Source: Dyella flagellata (GTDB lineage Bacteria > Pseudomonadota > Gammaproteobacteria > Xanthomonadales > Rhodanobacteraceae). Taken from it: a DNA stretch of 64,000 nt. The notes beneath the pieces are model-generated. The model saw only the letters and a program-made list of their open reading frames with translations, ran no database searches and was not told the origin of the DNA. The translations under genes and the position numbers were made by a program. The DNA lies in NCBI RefSeq assembly GCF_030160275.1, contig NZ_BSOA01000050.1, forward strand, positions 124,001 through 188,000, given 5' to 3'. Positions 36,109 to 44,587 of the stretch are shown here, piece after piece (within the stretch, counting starts at the first letter, position 1; each line of letters begins with the position of its first letter).

Positions 36109-37248
36109 TTAGATGCGATAGCTCAAATTTAGCGTGTACCTCGCACCAGGACCCTTGCCGCTCTCTATCCCAACAATGCAGCCCTTGTCCCTCAAGTCAG
36201 CGAGGTGTCTGGTCGCCGTTGGCTTGGATACACGCGTTATGGCCCGATAGTTGCGGGCGCTGAAGGTGGGGTCTGCTTCGTCATCCAGATCCCGGAGGAT
36301 ACGAGCGAGAAATACCCGCTGTTCCTGCAACAGCGGGGTTGCTTCGTGGTCCCGCCAAAAGCGCGTGCGTGCGACTACAGCGGTGATGCGCCCCAAAGCC
36401 TGGTCGAGGCTGGTCCTAAGTGTTGCAAGAAACCACAAGAGCCATCGAGTGATGTCCATGTCAGCCTTCTGGCTGGTTTCGAGGACGTCGTAGTAGCCAC
36501 GCCGGTCATGCAGGATGCTCAACGACATGGTGTAAAGCCGTATCGATTGATGCTCGGCCTGTGCCAGCGCAAGGTCCGTGATGGCGCGAGCGATGCGCCC
36601 ATTGCCGTCCTCGAAGGGATGGATCGTGACGAACCACAATTGCGCGATCGCCGCCCGCAGCAGTGGGTCGGTCTCTCGAGACTTCCGTGATGTCTCAAAC
36701 CACTGCAGGAAGGCGCCCAGCTCGGACTGAAGAACGTTCGATGGTGGGGCGACAAAGTGGACGCGTCGGCGGTTGATCGGCCCAGAGACAACCTGCATCG
36801 GGTCCGCGGACCGCAAATCTCCCACCACGATTGGCTTGTGGAGGTAGCCGGTTTGATCTCCAGGAAATAGCAACGCATGCCACCACTTCAACCGCGCCAG
36901 GTCCAAGGGCTTGGCGTAATCGGTGGTGGCGTCCAGGATGAGCTCGGCCAAGTCCTCGCTTTCAGTAGAGGGGCGAGCGCCAGTGGCGGCCAGGCCCAAC
37001 CTTTTGGCGAGAGAGGAGCGCACAGCATCCTCATTGAGGATTTCGCCCTCAATCCGGGACGAGTTCACGATGTTTTGCAACAGCGTGTTGAGTTCGCGCT
37101 GGACGAGCTCATCTTCCCCCACCGTGCCTGCCATCCCCAGGAGTTTCCCTTGCGCGAGGTAACACTCGGCAAGCAAGGGCGTGAGCGCGGTCTGGTCCCA
37201 GTGAAACCGGGGCCAGTCGGGCTGTTGCCAGATCCATTCGACGCTCAT
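36109..37248 (-). CDS. Fic-domain protein with N-terminal DUF4172 and C-terminal winged helix
   Basis: 379 residues from the Met at 37248. N-terminal DUF4172-type segment (WIWQQPDWPRFHWD). A class-II-type inhibitory helix follows (SSRIEGE, the Glu that blocks ATP), then the Fic core with an intact HPFEDGNGRIAR motif, then a C-terminal winged-helix region (NYRAITRVSKPTATRHLADLRDKGCI). Fic proteins transfer AMP (or other nucleotide parts) to target hydroxyls, and the intact inhibitory motif predicts a self-restrained enzyme. AGGAG 7 bases upstream fixes the start. The ordered operator array directly upstream, with the wHTH tail, suggests the protein binds its own promoter (inference). Confidence 0.92.
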   Translation of the reverse strand: MSVEWIWQQPDWPRFHWDQTALTPLLAECYLAQGKLLGMAGTVGEDELVQRELNTLLQNIVNSSRIEGEILNEDAVRSSLAKRLGLAATGARPSTESEDLAELILDATTDYAKPLDLARLKWWHALLFPGDQTGYLHKPIVVGDLRSADPMQVVSGPINRRRVHFVAPPSNVLQSELGAFLQWFETSRKSRETDPLLRAAIAQLWFVTIHPFEDGNGRIARAITDLALAQAEHQSIRLYTMSLSILHDRRGYYDVLETSQKADMDITRWLLWFLATLRTSLDQALGRITAVVARTRFWRDHEATPLLQEQRVFLARILRDLDDEADPTFSARNYRAITRVSKPTATRHLADLRDKGCIVGIESGKGPGARYTLNLSYRI

Positions 37249-37270
37249 GAAGAGGCTCCTGGGCGAGAGG

Positions 37271-37366
37271 TGAGCCCATTTCCTTACCAAATAGGCTCAT
37301 CTAATGAGCCCATTATAGCAAGAAATAGGCTCACTCACTGAGCCTATTCGGCTAAGGAATGGGCTC
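37271..37366. promoter_or_regulatory. six-half-site operator array upstream of the Fic gene
   Basis: Half-sites of the form AATRGGCTCA and its inverse start at 37271 (inverse), 37290, 37305 (inverse), 37324, 37339 (inverse) and 37357. Start-to-start steps are 19, 15, 19, 15 and 18 bases. The pair 37324-37348 is a perfect 10-bp inverted repeat with a 5-base gap. Confidence 0.8.
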
Positions 37367-37498
37367 ATCCCGACGGCCATTCAAGCTGTGATGGGCTGCC
37401 TGCTTAGCGCTGGTGGCACTATAAGCGCATGAATTTTTTGAAATTATTCAAATAGGACAGATGGTTGAGGAGGCAAAGGCATCCACCTGGCACCTACT

Positions 37499-38344
37499 TC
37501 AAGGCCGTCCCGCCGCCGCCGCGGGTGCCCGCACGGTCAGTATCAACCCCGTCCGCTCGGCTGCAACGGCCGCCGCTTGTGCCATGCCGCGCCATTCGGT
37601 GGCCACTATAAATAGCGTTTTGCCGTCCGCGCCGCCGAGCATGCACGCGAAGCAACCGCGATCCACGGCAACGGTTTGCAGCACTTCGCCGCCTTCGCGC
37701 ACACGCACGCAACGTTTGTTGGGCACATCCGCGTACCACACGGCGTTGTCGGTATCGATGCAGATGCCATCCGGCACGCCATCTACCAGGTCCGCCCATA
37801 TGCGGCGATGCGAGAGACCGCCATCGACGTCGATATCGAACGCGGTCAGCCGTTTGCCGTGGGATTCGGCAATGATCAGTGTTTTGTTGTCCGGCGTAAT
37901 CGCCATGCCGTTGGGAAAGGCGATGTTGTCGGCTACTTGTCGTGCGGAACCATCCGCATTCACCACGGCGATGATGCCGGGTCCGCCGTTGACGTAAGCA
38001 CGGCCGTTTCGATCGACCACGATTTCGTTCCAGCCCATGTCGGAAACGCTGCGCAAATCGGAGTGCGTTACCACAGTGCCGTCGTTTTCCTTGCGCAAGA
38101 TCAAGCTCGCTCGCCCTGCCACGAGGAGTAACCGGCCATCGGGCAGCCAATCGATGGAGAAGGGCAGGTCCAGATGGGTGTCCATCATCACCTCGCTAGT
38201 TCCCGCCAGGTCCACCGCAACGATCTGTTGTGCGCCCCAGTCGGCAAACCACAAGCGCCCCTGATGCCAGCGCGGGGACTCGCCCATGGCGATGCCGTTC
38301 ATCAGCACCAGCGCTTCAGATGAGATAGGTTGTTTGGAAGTCAT
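37499..38344 (-). CDS. SMP-30/gluconolactonase-family protein
   Basis: 281 residues. Six-bladed propeller pattern of the SMP-30 family with the metal-site residues in context: GESPRWH (Glu), WNEIVVD (Asn), FPNGMAITPD (Asn) and VPDGICIDTD (Asp). Family enzymes hydrolyse sugar lactones or related esters with a divalent metal. No signal peptide, so it is cytosolic. GGAGAAAAGG before the ATG is a good ribosome site. It is transcribed alone and divergently from the ATP-grasp gene. Confidence 0.9.
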   Translation of the reverse strand: MTSKQPISSEALVLMNGIAMGESPRWHQGRLWFADWGAQQIVAVDLAGTSEVMMDTHLDLPFSIDWLPDGRLLLVAGRASLILRKENDGTVVTHSDLRSVSDMGWNEIVVDRNGRAYVNGGPGIIAVVNADGSARQVADNIAFPNGMAITPDNKTLIIAESHGKRLTAFDIDVDGGLSHRRIWADLVDGVPDGICIDTDNAVWYADVPNKRCVRVREGGEVLQTVAVDRGCFACMLGGADGKTLFIVATEWRGMAQAAAVAAERTGLILTVRAPAAAAGRP

Positions 38345-38519
38345 ACGGCCTTTTCTCCGCAGTGGGGTTCAGGGGCTGCCTTATGGATGACGATCAGAAC
38401 CCGCGGATTTAGACATCGGATGGTGTTCGGAGCGCAGTCTTCTTGAGTGGGAAAGACGTTGACGGGCGGTACCTCGTCGGTGAAACTAGTTAAGCATTGT
38501 CAATTCAATGCGTACCCGT

Positions 38520-38543
38520 TGCGCGCCACCTGGTTGGCGCGCA
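38520..38543 (+). other. GC-rich hairpin upstream of the riboswitch candidate
   Basis: TGCGCGCCA/TGGCGCGCA, 9-bp arms around a short loop, just before the SAH-riboswitch-like fold. It may be part of the leader RNA. Confidence 0.5.
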
Positions 38544-38550
38544 GTCGAGG

Positions 38551-38629
38551 CCGAGGGGTGCTGCGACGGATGAAATCCGCCACGCTCGGTTCCGATCCAT
38601 CAGACAAGGGCGCCCTCCATTGCTGGAGG
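38551..38629 (+). promoter_or_regulatory. SAH riboswitch candidate controlling the ATP-grasp gene
   Basis: The leader follows the remembered SAH-riboswitch layout. Stem P1 is CCGAG (38551-38555) with CTCGG (38585-38589). The core between them reads GGGGTGCTGCGAC, then a GGAT-GAA-ATCC hairpin, then GCCACG. A distal strand GCGCCC (38610-38615) pairs with GGGTGC (38556-38561), as pseudoknot stem P4 would. An alternative hairpin, CCTCCA (38614-38619) with TGGAGG (38624-38629), hides the Shine-Dalgarno GGAGG and shares bases with P4. Ligand binding would thus free the ribosome site, the on-switch logic known for SAH riboswitches. It departs from consensus in CCAGGCT (here CCACGCT). Confidence 0.6.
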
Positions 38630-38636
38630 TTTTGTC

Positions 38637-39509
38637 ATGTCCGTTCCTGTTACTCATCGTCTCGCGATCGCTACATCCTCGATCATTCCAGGCATTCATC
38701 CCGATGATGTTCACCTGGCGGCCTCGCTGCGACGTCTTGGCATCGAGGTAACTGCCTGCGTATGGAATGACCCTGCCGTGGTTTGGTCGCAGTACGACGC
38801 GGTGCTGATGCGTTCGACTTGGGATTACTTCAAGTACTACGCCGACTTCATCCGTTGGCTGGACGAGCTGCCCATTCCGACGATCAACAATAAAGCACTG
38901 CTGCGCTGGAATAGCGACAAGCGCTATCTGCTCGAACTGTCGGAACAAGGCGTCGAGATCATCCCGACGCAAATCGCGGCGGCAAGGGACTTACGAAAGA
39001 CGCTGGCAGCGATGCCCGGGCAGGAGGTCGTAATCAAGCCAACGATCAGCGGAACAGCCTGGCATACGGCGCGCGGCGTGGTTGGTGATGCGGAGCTTGA
39101 CCAGGCGATCGCGCAATTGCCGCTGGAATTTGAATACCTGGTGCAGCCCTACGTGCCCGAAGTGGTTAGCGAGGGCGAATGGTCCCTGCTGTTTTTCGAG
39201 GGTGAATACAGCCACGCCGTGATCAAGCGCCCAGCGGCGGGCGACTATCGAGTGCAGGGCGAATTCGGTGGCACCGCCGAAGCCGTCGATGCGGATGCGA
39301 CTCTTATCGCCTGTGCGAAGCGGGCGCTCTCTGCCGCCGCCACCATCGGCCATGCCGACATTGCCTACGCTCGGGTGGATGGCGTGATTTCCGGGGGCAA
39401 CTTCCTGCTGATGGAATTGGAGATGATCGAGCCCCTGCTGCATCTAGGGGCCCAGCCGGTGGCGTCGGAACGTTTCGCTGGCAACCTACGAGCGCGTTTG
39501 ACCACCTAA
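38637..39509 (+). CDS. ATP-grasp family protein (RimK/glutathione-synthetase-like)
   Basis: 290 residues. N-terminal alpha/beta region (HRLAIATSS, DVHLAASLRRLGIEV, YDAVLMRSTWDYF). ATP-grasp motifs follow: NSDKRYLLELSEQGVEIIPT, the Lys in EVVIKPTISGTAWHT, and C-terminal Mg ligands in FLLMELEMIEPLLHL. These enzymes ligate a carboxylate to an amine or thiol through an acyl phosphate. The product is unknown. The GGAGG ribosome site 8 bases before the ATG is the one sequestered in the riboswitch fold. Control by S-adenosylhomocysteine would suggest a job in the methylation or sulfur cycle (inference). Confidence 0.88.
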   Translation: MSVPVTHRLAIATSSIIPGIHPDDVHLAASLRRLGIEVTACVWNDPAVVWSQYDAVLMRSTWDYFKYYADFIRWLDELPIPTINNKALLRWNSDKRYLLELSEQGVEIIPTQIAAARDLRKTLAAMPGQEVVIKPTISGTAWHTARGVVGDAELDQAIAQLPLEFEYLVQPYVPEVVSEGEWSLLFFEGEYSHAVIKRPAAGDYRVQGEFGGTAEAVDADATLIACAKRALSAAATIGHADIAYARVDGVISGGNFLLMELEMIEPLLHLGAQPVASERFAGNLRARLTT

Positions 39510-39628
39510 AGCCCGCTTCTAAAGACTGGTCGCCGTTGGCCGATGTATGGCTTAGGGTCTGTTCGGCCGCGCTCCAGCGCGCGCCGGCGCCTTATCCGTA
39601 TGCGACAGATCCTTAGATTGAAGGCACC

Positions 39629-41209
39629 ATGGCGAGCACCTTGGCGGTTACCGACAGAGAAACCTTGAAGCCCCTGGAGGCGGTCCTGCGCCGCCTAAGC
39701 GAGTCCTCGGGCTTCCCGACACTTTCCACTACCATCAGCGACGTCAATCGCGTCGTTTCCTCCGATTCCCATAGCGCTCAACAGATCACCCAGGTCATCC
39801 TGCGGGACGTCTCGCTCACCACAAAGTTGCTGCAACTGGTCAACTCCGCGGTTTACGGCCAATTCCACGGCCGCATCCGCACTATTTCCAGGGCTGTGCT
39901 GATACTCGGTTGCGAAGCGATACGCAACGCCACGATGACCCTGATGATGCTTGAGTTTTCCAAGGGCCGTCCGCAGGAAAGGTCGGTGCAGGATGAACTC
40001 GTCGGCGCCTTCTTCGCCGGCGTGTTATCCAAAGCCCTTTGTGCACGACTCGGTATGCCCAATGCCGAGGAAGCGGTCATTTGCACCATGTGCCAGAACC
40101 TCGGCAAGCTCCTGGTGACGTTTTTCCTGTACGAAGAGAGCCGGAAGGTACAAGCCCTGGTGGAGCAGGGAATAGCTGAAGAGCAAGCAGCGGAGCAGGT
40201 GCTTGGGATCTCCTACCGCAACCTCGGCGTCGGTGTCGCACGGCACTGGAATTTCCCGGACCGGTTGGTGGAAGGCATGCAGCGCATCACCGCGCGTGAC
40301 ATGACGCCGCCAACCAGCGATTCCGACAATCTTAGATTGGCGGCCAACCTGGCCAATGATTTGTACTTCACCGCGCTACGCAGCTCTCAAGAGGACAAGA
40401 CGGCAGCGTTGGAGGCGTTGAGTAAGCGCTATAGCGCCGCGATCAAGCTGGACACCAAAGATCTCATCGCGGCCGTGGATCAGGCTCTGAAAGAAGTCGC
40501 GGATTGCTCGACCACGGTCAACCTGCCCATAGCAGGTAGCTCAGCATTGCATGCGGTGCGCGTCTGGACCGGTGGTGCGGTAGACGAGGAGGAGCCCGAA
40601 GCAGGCCTCGCCCTTGCCGCCGATCCACTGATGCGTGATGTTGCAGCGTTGGATGCGCTGGAGAATGCCAATGAAGCAAGCACCGGAGCGCAACACATCA
40701 TTTCCGCCGGTATCCGCGACGTAACCGAGGCATTGACGTCGGACTTCGCTCTCAATGATGTCTTGCGGATGGTGCTTGAGACGATGCACCGCGGGTTTGG
40801 ATTCAGCCGTACGATGATCTACATCCGCGACACGCGGCTCAACACGATGCGCGCGCGTTTTGGCTTCGGTGCCGAAATCGACCGCCTCATCCCACGTTGT
40901 GACTTCCCGCTGGCGTTCGCGCCGGATGTGTTCCACGTCGCGCTGGAGAAGGGCGTGGACATCGTGATCGAGGATGCCCACGCCGACCACATCACCCGCC
41001 GGATTCCCGATTGGTTTCGCCAGGGCATCAACGCGAAGAGCTTCCTGCTGTTGCCGGTTCCCATCCGGGGTACGGCGATTGGGATGCTGTATGCCGATTC
41101 AGAGCGGGGAGCGATCAAGCTAAGTGCGGAGCAACTCGGTTCGCTGCGTACCTTGCGCAGTCAGGTAGTGCTGGCATTCAAGCACGGCGCCGCTTCCGGT
41201 CGGCTCTGA
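39629..41209 (+). CDS. HDOD-domain protein with C-terminal GAF
   Basis: 526 residues. The HDOD domain (about 15-215) shows the typical FPTLSTTISDVNRVV, the VSLTTKLLQLVNSAVYG core, SRAVLILGCEAIRN and the NLGVGVARHWNFPDRLVEGM end. A linker follows, then a GAF-like domain (about 355-520, DVLRMVLETMHRGFGFSRTMIYI to IGMLYADSERGAIKLSAEQLGSLRTLRSQ). HDOD proteins relay signals without a catalytic HD site and often act in motility or c-di-GMP networks. No membrane segment. It is followed by its own terminator and stands alone. Confidence 0.9.
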   Translation: MASTLAVTDRETLKPLEAVLRRLSESSGFPTLSTTISDVNRVVSSDSHSAQQITQVILRDVSLTTKLLQLVNSAVYGQFHGRIRTISRAVLILGCEAIRNATMTLMMLEFSKGRPQERSVQDELVGAFFAGVLSKALCARLGMPNAEEAVICTMCQNLGKLLVTFFLYEESRKVQALVEQGIAEEQAAEQVLGISYRNLGVGVARHWNFPDRLVEGMQRITARDMTPPTSDSDNLRLAANLANDLYFTALRSSQEDKTAALEALSKRYSAAIKLDTKDLIAAVDQALKEVADCSTTVNLPIAGSSALHAVRVWTGGAVDEEEPEAGLALAADPLMRDVAALDALENANEASTGAQHIISAGIRDVTEALTSDFALNDVLRMVLETMHRGFGFSRTMIYIRDTRLNTMRARFGFGAEIDRLIPRCDFPLAFAPDVFHVALEKGVDIVIEDAHADHITRRIPDWFRQGINAKSFLLLPVPIRGTAIGMLYADSERGAIKLSAEQLGSLRTLRSQVVLAFKHGAASGRL

Positions 41210-41219
41210 TCGGCAGGCT

Positions 41220-41241
41220 GGGGCCGAAGCGCCCCTTTTTT
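41220..41241 (+). terminator. terminator of the HDOD gene
   Basis: GGGGC/GCCCC stem with a 6-base loop and six T, ten bases past the stop codon. Confidence 0.75.
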
Positions 41242-41300
41242 GGGTCCAACAACAAGATCTGGCGGTGCACCAAGTTAAGCTTCATTAATAAACTTATGGG

Positions 41301-41419
41301 TATAGTTATTCCATGTCGAGAGACATCAGTCCCACCGCTTGGCCGGGCCTCCCCTCCCCGTCGAGCAGAGCAAAGATGGATGACCCCCAAGCCCGCAGGT
41401 TCCCCCCTGCGGGCTTTTT
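41301..41419 (+). ncRNA. candidate C-rich trans-acting small RNA (sX13-like)
   Basis: A TATAGT -10 box (41301-41306) is followed by a 5' hairpin with a GNRA loop (ATGTC-GAGA-GACAT, 41313-41326). Then come unpaired C-rich tracts (CCTCCCCTCCCC, GACCCCC) and a strong rho-independent terminator (41390-41419, AGCCCGCAGG/CCTGCGGGCT, itself with a C-rich loop, then TTTT). No credible protein is encoded. A roughly 110-base length, C-rich loops and an end-terminator match the description of the Xanthomonas sRNA sX13. Homology itself was not tested. Confidence 0.6.
41390..41419 (+). terminator. rho-independent terminator of the small RNA
   Basis: Perfect 10-bp stem AGCCCGCAGG/CCTGCGGGCT, 6-base loop, then TTTTTA. 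Confidence 0.88.
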
Positions 41420-41679
41420 ATTGCCGGTACTCCTGAATGGAACTCAGCATTCCGACCCTTTGGCCGGTACCCGTTTGATCAAGCGGGCCCAAGCAGAGCA
41501 GGCTGCTACTCCTGATTGGGCCGAACGAGAGTCACAACGAGGCGGCTGACAAAACTGTCGAGCGACATGGACATCGTCAGGATCAACTCTCTCATGGATT
41601 TCTTCTCAAGGTAGTCCGGCCCATCGCCGGCCTTTGCTATTAGGTCGAACGGCAGGAGCCGAATTCGACAAGCCCATAC

Positions 41680-41749
41680 ATAGGCTGGGATGGCAATCCC
41701 AGCATCGGGATGCCAAGTGGAAAGCCGGGATTGTCACCCCTGCCTACGT
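41680..41749. repeat. TGGGAT double-hairpin intergenic repeat, copy g
   Basis: Complete copy whose spacer (CATCGGGATGCCAAGTGGAA) is the same as in copy h on the other side of the S9 peptidase gene. Confidence 0.85.
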
Positions 41750-41758
41750 GCAGACTGC

Positions 41759-43711
41759 TCAATTCCCAGCGCTCACCTTGGTGTCCCCACTTCTGGTTTT
41801 TCCATCACCTTTGCCTTCCGGCGCCGCTCCAAGGTTATTGGCCAGGAACGTGAGCATGCGGGTGTAGAAATCCTGCTCGTTCGCTGGATCGGCGAGGCCG
41901 TGCCCCTCCCACTCATAGCTTACGAATTCCGGTGGGCGACCGGCCTTCTTCAATGCCGATTGCATGGCGTTGGCATACTGGATCGGCACACGAGCATCCA
42001 GCTCCCCATGCGCCAGCAGAACGGGAATCGTGATGGAGGACGCGTGTGAGACTGGCGAGTCGGCGAGTAGGGCAGCCTTGTCCGTACCGAGCACCACATT
42101 CAAGTAGTACATGCCGTAATCACTGCGATGGATATCACCCCAACGATAGAGTTTGCTCAGGTCATACGGGCCGGCCAGCCCGATTGCGCAACGATAAAGC
42201 CCGGGTTCGCGCGCAGCGCCCATCAACGCAGCGTATCCGCCATAGCTCGCACCATAAATGCAGATCCGTTTCGGATCCGCCACGCCTTGCGCGATAGCCC
42301 ATCGGGTTGCATCCGTGACGTCGTCCTGCATGGCTAGCCCCCACTGGCGATAGCCAAGCCGCATGAAACGCTGGCCGAAATTCGCCGAGCCGCGAAAATT
42401 CACGTGCAGCACGCTGTAGCCGTGTGCCGCCAGCAGTTGGGTTTCCTCATCGAAAGTCCAGTCGTCCGCGACGAAGAATGGACCGCCGTGGACAATTACC
42501 ACCATTGGCGCCGGACCGCTCACGCCCTGCGCATGCGTAAGGAATCCATGCAGGACCAATCCATCCCTGGCCTTGAACTCGAACGGCTCCATCGTGGCCA
42601 TGCGAGCAGCGTCCAGCCAGGGCCGGGCATTAAATAACAGCGTCGCCTTGTGCGTCGCCCGGTCCAGCAGGTACCACGAGCCGTCATCCCGATCGCTGTA
42701 GGTATGGACGACGACGGTCGAACCATCGGCGTTACTGCTCTGCACACTGACTACACTGCCAGGAAAAGCCTTCACCAGTGCCCTGTGCCACTTGGCGTCC
42801 TCGCTGTTCGGAGCCCAATAGCGTGCTTGCGGAACGCCAGGGCCGAACCAGGCGCCGATGGGCTCCTTGCCATCCATGGAATAAATGGTGACGAGCGGAT
42901 CGGACACCGGGTCGCTCAGCAGCTCGGTTCGATTGCCGCTGGCAAAATCATAGCTCTCGATGACATCGGGACCGTCGGTGCGCTCGCGTTCCAGGAAGGC
43001 GGTCTTGTTGTCACGGGAAATGCCGATCGGAACCTCTTCGACGTGCGTGGCATCGCTGTCGTTGAGCGAGGACCACTGCCCGTCGTTGCCATGCACATAA
43101 AGCTGGCTGCGCGCCGTATTACTCCAGGCCCAGGCAAAGCGGACCTGCCCGGTATGGTCGACCATCATCGAGGCGTCGCCCAAAGGGGCCACGCCCAGCT
43201 CTTCCCCTTTGGCCGACCAGTGGTCGATGTCCTGCCGCCACAAGCTGTAGCGGCACTCATGATCCGCGGAGAAGTCCTTGCACTCCCTGACCAGGATATG
43301 GTGCTCATCTCCGCGCACGGTACCGAAGAAGTTCGACGCCAGGATCTTCGGATGCTTGGCGTGAATATCCACCAGATAAATCAGGGCGTCGAAGATGGGC
43401 TGGTGATACGTACCCGAGGCGCGGTTGGCCGCGATCACCAGGTGGTCGGACCCCAGCCACGACAGCGCCTCAATCTCCCCACGACTTCCCGAGCCGATCT
43501 GTGCAACCACATGCATGTCCGAGCGCTGCAGTATCGTGACTGTCGTGTTGTCGTCCTCCCGATGGGCAATGGCCAGTAGCGCCCCATCGGGCGATATCGC
43601 CGCACGTTCGTATTCGGCGCGCTGCAGGAAATCCGTGGTCTTCGGAGCGTCGTCCGCCATGCAGGCAAGCGCCACCGAGAGCAGCAACCAGGCCACCCAA
43701 AATCGCTTCAT
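41759..43711 (-). CDS. exported S9 family peptidase (prolyl-oligopeptidase fold)
   Basis: 650 residues from the Met at 43711. Signal peptide (MKRFWVAWLLLSVALACMA), an N-terminal propeller (about 25-390, beginning with the typical YERAAISPDGALLA), and a C-terminal alpha/beta hydrolase domain. The nucleophile Ser is in YGASYGGYAA, the Asp in HGELDARVP and the His in WEGHGL. The family cleaves short peptides, as dipeptidyl or acylaminoacyl peptidases. A Cys near the cleavage site (LACMA) could allow lipidation, but the box is imperfect. AGGGGA 8 bases before the Met fixes the start against the longer frame to 43777. Confidence 0.92.
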   Translation of the reverse strand: MKRFWVAWLLLSVALACMADDAPKTTDFLQRAEYERAAISPDGALLAIAHREDDNTTVTILQRSDMHVVAQIGSGSRGEIEALSWLGSDHLVIAANRASGTYHQPIFDALIYLVDIHAKHPKILASNFFGTVRGDEHHILVRECKDFSADHECRYSLWRQDIDHWSAKGEELGVAPLGDASMMVDHTGQVRFAWAWSNTARSQLYVHGNDGQWSSLNDSDATHVEEVPIGISRDNKTAFLERERTDGPDVIESYDFASGNRTELLSDPVSDPLVTIYSMDGKEPIGAWFGPGVPQARYWAPNSEDAKWHRALVKAFPGSVVSVQSSNADGSTVVVHTYSDRDDGSWYLLDRATHKATLLFNARPWLDAARMATMEPFEFKARDGLVLHGFLTHAQGVSGPAPMVVIVHGGPFFVADDWTFDEETQLLAAHGYSVLHVNFRGSANFGQRFMRLGYRQWGLAMQDDVTDATRWAIAQGVADPKRICIYGASYGGYAALMGAAREPGLYRCAIGLAGPYDLSKLYRWGDIHRSDYGMYYLNVVLGTDKAALLADSPVSHASSITIPVLLAHGELDARVPIQYANAMQSALKKAGRPPEFVSYEWEGHGLADPANEQDFYTRMLTFLANNLGAAPEGKGDGKTRSGDTKVSAGN

Positions 43712-43748
43712 CGTACATTCCCCTGATCTGCTGCCGGTCGATCGATAG

Positions 43749-43823
43749 CGTGTAGGCTGGGATGCTAATCCCAGCATCGGGATGCCAAGTGGAAAGCTGG
43801 GATTATCATCCCAGCCTACGCGC
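43749..43823. repeat. TGGGAT double-hairpin intergenic repeat, copy h
   Basis: Complete copy between the S9 gene start and a small membrane-protein gene, with the same spacer subtype as copy g. Confidence 0.85.
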
Positions 43824-44074
43824 TAGCGCGGATTGAACATGATGATGGGACCAAGCACCAACAGAAGCACGCCAAAATACTTCGGTACCCGCATGAATGA
43901 TTCAATGGTGCGAACCGATGCCGACATGCCCTGGGTATTGGCGTTGTACATGACCGAAGCAAGCAGGTTGATGCTGATCCCCAGTTTGCGCTTGAGGTAA
44001 TAGACGTAGGTATACATCAGGGCGATTCCGATCAGCGAGGTGATCAGGCCCGAAAAAAAGCTATCAAGTGTCAT
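43823..44074 (-). CDS. small two-helix membrane protein, unknown function
   Basis: 83 residues from the Met at 44074 (MTLDSFFSGLITSLIG). One N-terminal helix (about 6-26) and one C-terminal helix (about 65-80) flank a polar middle with KRKLGISINLLASVMYN. AAGGAT lies before the ATG. No family could be named. The frame is open to 44251, but the added stretch is cysteine- and serine-rich and lacks a ribosome site. Confidence 0.6.
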   Translation of the reverse strand: MTLDSFFSGLITSLIGIALMYTYVYYLKRKLGISINLLASVMYNANTQGMSASVRTIESFMRVPKYFGVLLLVLGPIIMFNPR

Positions 44075-44587
44075 GCTCTTATCCTTGAGTAGTTGGAAGG
44101 ATACAGAACAGAATGAAGAGGACGATCGCACGTAGCGGTGCGACCTTCCGGTACTGCTCCGACTTCTCTTCCATGCCCCGTTGTCCTGGCAGGTGCAAGC
44201 CTGCCGCCCCTGTAACCAAACCATCTTCGCGTGCTTTATCGCCCTGTGCAACTGCCCTAAGGATGTTGCTTAAGGCCATCGCCAAGAAAAGGGTAGCCGC
44301 AACCGGGCTTCTGCTCGTCATTCCGCCCTTCGCCGGAATGACGGAGAGGTACTAGCCACCTCTTCGAACAACGTAACGCTGACTTTTGCGGGGATGCCCC
44401 CACCTCCGACGTTCCCTTTTCATGCCTGCGCGGCCGTGCTGCGGCGCACCTGATGTTCACGCAGGAATACGCTACCCTGATCCGGTCGCATCGGCAGCCG
44501 CCAGTCCGGCTCGCGCTGGCATGCGTTGAACCCGGGCGGCTTGCGCGATACCGGTCGGGCCTTGGTTGGTAGTCTCCCGGGGGTCTC
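44075..44587. other. intergenic region, no gene seen
   Basis: 513 bases between two divergent genes. A perfect 9-base-arm inverted repeat CGTCATTCC...GGAATGACG lies at 44317-44344, a common intergenic hairpin type. The promoter of the ClC gene must lie in the right part. The minus-strand frames reaching in from the ClC gene are shadows. Confidence 0.45.

Noticed and set aside
37494-38150. 218-residue minus-strand frame over the SMP-30 gene
   Set aside because: It is an Arg-rich shadow in another frame of the SMP-30 gene, which shows all family motifs.
41313-41549. Short protein frame in the sRNA region
   Set aside because: Its ATG lies inside the 5' hairpin, it reads through a strong terminator, and it has no ribosome site.
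2727-43823. CRISPR array from the recurrent TGGGAT motif
   Set aside because: Copies are kilobases apart, palindromic in pairs, and have no regular spacer units or cas genes.
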